DNA of 64,000 nt, from NCBI GenBank assembly GCA_030762985.1, contig CM061043.1, positions 32,393,131-32,457,130 of the forward strand. The letters are read 5' to 3'. The notes below the pieces were generated by a model, which saw only the letters and a program-made list of their open reading frames with translations, was not told the origin of the DNA and made no database searches. This document shows, in pieces, positions 59,201-64,000 of this stretch (positions are counted from its first letter, which is position 1; every line of letters starts with the position of its first letter). Origin of the DNA: Adelphocoris suturalis. Taxonomy: Eukaryota; Arthropoda; Insecta; Hemiptera; Miridae. The translations under genes were made by a program, and so were the position numbers.

Positions 59201-60599
59201 TGAATTCTCTCTTATTCAGACAGTAAACTCGGACGAACCTAATTATTTTTGTTAAGTAAACCTCCCATCCTCGAAACTTGTGTGCTGCAATAAGTGAATA
59301 AATGATATCACGCCAGTTCTCCGAAACCTTCCTTTCTCCTGTGGTTAGTACGATTCGCCCTATGCTGAACTCAACGCTTCAACAATAAATATTTGAATAT
59401 CCGGGAAACCTGGGAAGGATTAGATTCTATTTCTGCCTTCTGCTTGAATTTTTTAGCGCTTGCTCTCCAACTGTGAGGAGACAGTTGGATTCGGTCGGTA
59501 GATTGTTGTGATATTCAAAATTTCCTTACCAGTAGAATTTTGTATACCAACTTACAATTGTTCGTTCCAAATTTGTCAACCTCATTCCAAGTTAGATTCA
59601 TTATACCAATAACAAGCTCATAAATATGCATACATGACACATCTGCACACACACACACACACACACACACCAGTGATAATCTTAAATTAGTACTTCCAGA
59701 CTTGAAGCCGTAATTCTGTTCGAAAAAATACCGAGGACACGGGATTTAATTATTTGAATATTACTTGCCTATTTACTATGTTAAAAGTTCTTGAAATCTA
59801 TCTATATCTAATATCTATATCTCATTAGATAATCTTATTTTACTTTATTTATCGCTGTAAGTCCTAATTAATCAATGAAACCAAAAACAACTTCCTCGTT
59901 TCCGTAACATGAATGTATTGGTCATTGAAATGTTTAAAATCATCCTAGAAAATCCATAGCGAGATATAATATAGCATATCAAGATGTAGCGTAAAACCGT
60001 AAAACCGCATGCGCAGAGCGAAGTATTGATTTGAGAACAATGAAACTGAAAGGGGACCGTGTACAGGCTAACCCGCATATTCCCTGAAAATGTCATCTAA
60101 TTCGGACGAAAACTGTGGAAGTTAGCTTGTTATAAGGACTTCACATTTGCGCATGTGCAGCTCCTAATGATACAATTATGTTGAAATAAATTGATATGGA
60201 ATAATCAAATCGTCTTTACCCGACTAACCATCGAATTCGAGCGAGATCGGACAACGGTTTTGTTGTCTTATGCGGCCTACGGAAGATTTGGTGTTGTATG
60301 CGACCTACAAATTACGCGTGACCTACTCAGACGAGCGGTGAGCCTACATGGCGATTCGGTGTTGTCATATGCGGCCTACATAAAACGAAAATGGCAACAA
60401 ATTCAAAAACTCACCTTATGTCCTAAATTTGGTCAAAATATGAAGATCGTCTTGAGACCAGCGTGGTCAAAGATCCGTCAGTCAAAGTCGCCCGCTAAAT
60501 CAGGAGATCGATGTGAAGGATCTACCAAATAAAGTATCCGGTCGGCGGCACCTGGGCACGTGATGGGAGGACTGATCCGGTGCGTTAAGCGAGGTATTA
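53251..60599. other. Intergenic or 5' intron of CEP104: no gene recognised
   Basis: The missing first CEP104 exon may lie here. I looked on the minus strand for a short ATG exon ending in phase 1 and found none that I trust. Minor items: an AC microsatellite (59645-59670), a partial copy of the 'caccctaggaagttga' repeat near 59110-59220, and an inverse relative of the 36.2 kb tandem repeat near 60010-60130. Open frames such as 57474-57716 and 58435-58746 (plus) show no domain. Confidence 0.4.
59645..59670. repeat. (AC)n microsatellite
   Basis: About 13 AC dinucleotides. Confidence 0.95.
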
Positions 60600-60699
60600 A
60601 TTTATTTATAATTTATTTAATCTACGAGTATGTTCAACAGTAGTATCCCTCTTGTCATACGTAGCCCTAGCCTTTCTAACGATAGGCCTCTTTGTCTTA

Positions 60700-61760
60700 G
60701 ATATGCCTTGAAGATGATGCTATTACATTGAAAGCTCGGCTGCACAAAAATTCCTTTTATTTCGCAACTCCCAAAACCCCTTCAACCCAGTTCGGTCATA
60801 AAAACCAGAAAGGATGGATACAGATGAAATCTATATCAAAAGTTTGGATCTGTTCTCTCAAGGGTCGATGTAGACCATCTAAAGCTTTTCTGTTCACGAT
60901 GGTGCTCTGAGGATTGTGATAGACTGCAAGAGCGGATGGATGCACTTATGGATTGGTGACCGAAGAACAGCCTATCTCTCAACCCTGCTAAGTGCTCGGT
61001 GATGTCCCTTGAGAGAGAGCAGGTGATAAATAAGTATCGATACCTCATTGGCAGCTCCGCTGAACCGAATTCCGCTCAAATGCGATTTGGGTGTTCTCAA
61101 TGAGCAGCATCTTTTTTTCTCCTAGCATACAGACTCGGTTTGTTACAGAGCCTTGAGAGCATTGGGTTTGCTTGAACGCAACACTCGTGATTTTAGAGAC
61201 GTCAGCAATTGTTTTTCTTTCCAAGCCTACAATCCTACCACTTTTGGAGTACAGCAGCATACTTTGTTCACCATTACGATGTTCGCAGGGTTCGTTCAGA
61301 ACCTGTTCAGAGTTGCGGTTATTGCTTTTAAGGACCATATACTCGTACCAAGGGACATGTTGGACCTCCTTGACCTCATGGATAAGCATGGTTTTCGGTC
61401 GCTCGAGGACTATATGGAAGAAAGGTATACTTGGAATTCTTCCACCGCCTGGTCAATGGTGGTATATCAGAGCCTGCCTTGCTTAATAAGGTTGGTATCG
61501 TTGCACCCAGATACCCAACACGATCCCACCAATCGTATCATGTCTCGTTTGCTGATCTTAATTACCTCTTCCACAGACCTCTTCCTCCGCCTGCCTCGGA
61601 TGTCAAAAGATTTTAAGTCATCAAAAGACTCTGAATTCTTTACCTCTTCACCATCTGCCCGCAAATCCCTGATTCGTTCACAGACAAGATTGTTAGTATT
61701 GTTTTTCTCTTCTTCCTAATTATTACATGTTTTTTCAGACTTTTTCGAATATAAGAACAT
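60700..61760 (+). pseudogene. LINE reverse-transcriptase end and ORF2 C-terminus, frameshifted
   Basis: At about 60912-61066 the frame 'DCDRLQERMDALMDW', a stop, then 'PKNSLSLNPAKCSVMSLERE' matches the end of a Jockey-type reverse transcriptase. It is followed by 'ALGLLERNTRDFRDV' (61156 on), 'LPLLEYSSILCSP' in another frame, and 'SEPALLNKVGIVAPRYPTRS' with 'FADLNYLFHRPLPP' in a third. The order is that of an intact element, but at least two frameshifts and several stops break it. Confidence 0.8.
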
Positions 61761-62479
61761 TGAGCACTCTTATTGAACTTTACTTCATTCATTTTATTCT
61801 GCTAATTTCTGAGCATGTATTTTTTAGCCCTGCGTTGCCGACTTTATTTATTTATTATTTGATTTATTGATCACTGTGTTGAGTTTATTATAATACCTAT
61901 AATTGCTACTATCGTACCGTGATGTAAATAAATAGTATCCGGTTTTGCTCCCATACCACGTGAGCTAACTACTAATGATGATGATAATGATCATCATGAT
62001 AACGATGATGATTGTAATGGAACTCACATGGGGTAATCAAATCATCATTTCGTAACTATCCTCCGAATTTTAGCGAGATGGGACGAATAGGGTATGGGGA
62101 AATTATACTTGATAGATTTTACGTTTGCGCATGTGCAGTGTACCAATGTTGACATTTTTCGCTCCATCTTGCTCACTATTTTTCCCAAACATAGGAACCC
62201 ACTATGGATGCTTAGATTATCATTATTGTAATAATATATGTATATTTTTAAATATTTTATTATTATAAGTAAATCATTTCAATGATTACGTTGTTTCGAA
62301 CACGAGGAAGCAATGGCAGAAACCAGAACCAACTTGGAATTCCTACGGAAATGGACTATTCCACTCTACTCAGAAATTCAGAGATTTTTTTCTTTGGTTG
62401 CGAGATGAAGTAACCATTGCAATCGCTTCAAAAACTTACAGTCATGCAGCATGATTATTTTTTTGTTAATTGTCGAGTC

Positions 62480-63690
62480 ATATATTATACCTAGTGACCA
62501 GGGATATGCTGTACACACTCTCCTGTTCATGATGGCTCAAAGACACCTTATGATGTTGGCCTTGCTCTAAGGAGCCCGACTTCCAAGTCACTAGACGCTT
62601 ACCACCTATCGTTCTGTGTTCACAGCAGAACTGTGGGCAGTGACACTGGCTGTTCGACACTGCCAGTTGTTGGGAGTTGGGAATTATGTTATCTGTAGCG
62701 ACTCACTAAGCACCATTGAGACGATTAGGGATACATATTCTCATGGTCCTCTAATATAAAGCCTACGTGTATCCCTACAACGAGCCACAACATCGAGCTC
62801 AACCATTACTTTTATGTGGGTGCCAAGCGATGTGGGTATTCATGGCAACGAGTGTGCTGATGCCCTTGCAAGGAGAGTCATTGGTGATGAATCGATCGAT
62901 ATGTTGCCTATACGCATTGAGGATCAAATCTCCTACATGCAACATAAAGCCAATTCCATCTGGCATGAGCAATAGCAGGGTGAGGTCACTGGCCTGCGTG
63001 GTGTCCTTCAGGACTTGTGCCCGATAGAACCATTTGTTACCTAACTTCCAAGGAGGGACCGAATAGTGGTCAAATGTGTAGCCACTGGACATACCCGTCT
63101 TTCGCATAGACACCTGCTTAGTGGAGAAGCCCGAGATGTTGTGTGTGGATGGTGTGGGGGCGATCTGTCCATCCACCACTTCCTGGAGGATTGCTCAGAC
63201 CTTATGGACCTCCGAGTCCAGCATCGGCCCCCTCAGTGGGTTGACGTTTTATCCGGACCAGACAAGGTCAAGTCCCTATTGTCGTACCTGAGAGCCGCTG
63301 AGCTCTACTGCGAACTGTGATATCTGATCTGTGATATATTTTTGTACAATCTAGTCATAGTTTTATTCACTTTGCTAATTATATATAGTTACATAGTTGG
63401 TGACACAGTTATTAGCCTATACTTGATCTAGTCTTAGTTTTATTATTTTATTTTTGAGGTTTTCTATCCGCTTTCGGGGCTAAACATTGGACATTACTGT
63501 TTCCCTCATTTTCCCCCCTCCGATTTGCAGTGGAATCCATGAAGGCACTCCGTTTGGTGACGGAGGGCAGCATGGCCCCACTTAGAATCGTGCTACCTAC
63601 TGTGTCCCTTAGGACACCTTGTTTAGTGCCGCTAATGACCCTTCTGGTTGAGGTGCGGCTTAAACCATTAAAAAAATACGTATAATAATA
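62480..63690 (+). mobile_element. LINE 3' part: RNase H, zinc knuckle, 3' UTR
   Basis: One frame from about 62560 to the TGA near 63318 gives 'FTAELWAVTLAVRH', 'VICSDSLSTIETI' and 'VPSDVGIHGNECADALARR', the RNase H domain of non-LTR elements. It then has 'TGHTRLSHRHLLSGE' and 'CGWCGGDLSIHHFLEDC', the usual C-terminal CCHC finger. At least three in-frame stops (after 'GPLI', 'WHEQ' and 'FVT') make it inactive. The catalytic-loop residue is D where 'SHVGI' is normal. The 3' UTR (63320-63670) ends in a short A-rich tail and matches 52809-53227. Confidence 0.88.
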
Positions 63691-64000
63691 ATAAATAAAT
63701 CCACAATCAATTTCATTACAAAAAACTTGAAAAGTGCTTAAAAATGCATTCATGTGCAGTTGCATGTTCGATTCAAGTTACCTTCATTGTTCCTTTACCC
63801 TAAGATACCCTCCATATCCTTTTAGGAATTCAAGAATCAGGTTCTGAGCCAAGACTGAAAATTTTCCGCTCAAAACTCGAAAAGGTTAGGACGTAAAACC
63901 TATTAAAAGAAAATTGCATATCATAGGTGGCCGGGGCTAGATTCTTAACCAGGCTGACGCGGTATCCCTACGACGTCATTACTAGGCTTTCTTTTGGGCA

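Overview
The window is animal nuclear DNA, most likely from an insect. It is AT-rich, its genes are split by GT-AG introns of tens of bases to several kb, and the gaps are packed with degraded transposons and microsatellites. The recurring 'taggtacct' type words and Jockey-like LINE debris would fit Hemiptera or Lepidoptera, but that is an impression and not proof. There are no operons, rRNA or tRNA genes, or CRISPR arrays that I can see.

I rebuilt four conserved animal genes exon by exon by reading translated frames and joining splice sites in phase. From left to right they are: (1) the first coding exon of a ZYG11/ZER1-family ubiquitin-ligase receptor (minus strand, 4667-4932; the rest probably lies beyond the left edge); (2) a complete six-exon LETMD1 gene, a mitochondrial LETM1-like protein (minus, 6046-12444, 345 codons); (3) a complete five-exon STEEP1/CXorf56 gene (plus, 13793-24018, 220 codons), head to head with LETMD1; (4) CEP104, a ciliary-tip/centrosomal protein (minus, 28310-52229), with 15 exons giving about 803 codons. 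Only the very short first coding exon of CEP104 was not found. STEEP1 and CEP104 converge on a 4.3 kb gap that holds a long imperfect hairpin.

The introns carry the more unusual material: a 607-bp LTR element in miniature (TRIM) with near-identical LTRs and a 4-bp target duplication in LETMD1, plus an old relative at the left end; a broken hAT transposon in STEEP1 intron 2, itself split by another element with perfect 36-bp inverted ends and repeated ACTTGGGTA motifs; a 2.3 kb inverted-repeat element in a CEP104 intron; tandem arrays; and a seven-copy dispersed repeat. The right 11 kb (53.3-64 kb) has no gene I recognise and holds remains of several LINEs.

The four genes are unrelated housekeeping or cell-biology genes (protein degradation, mitochondria, ER trafficking, cilia), so nothing here suggests a shared pathway. 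I did not find a convincing new biological system. The best leads are the nested transposons, the hairpin, and an unassigned spliced open frame inside CEP104.
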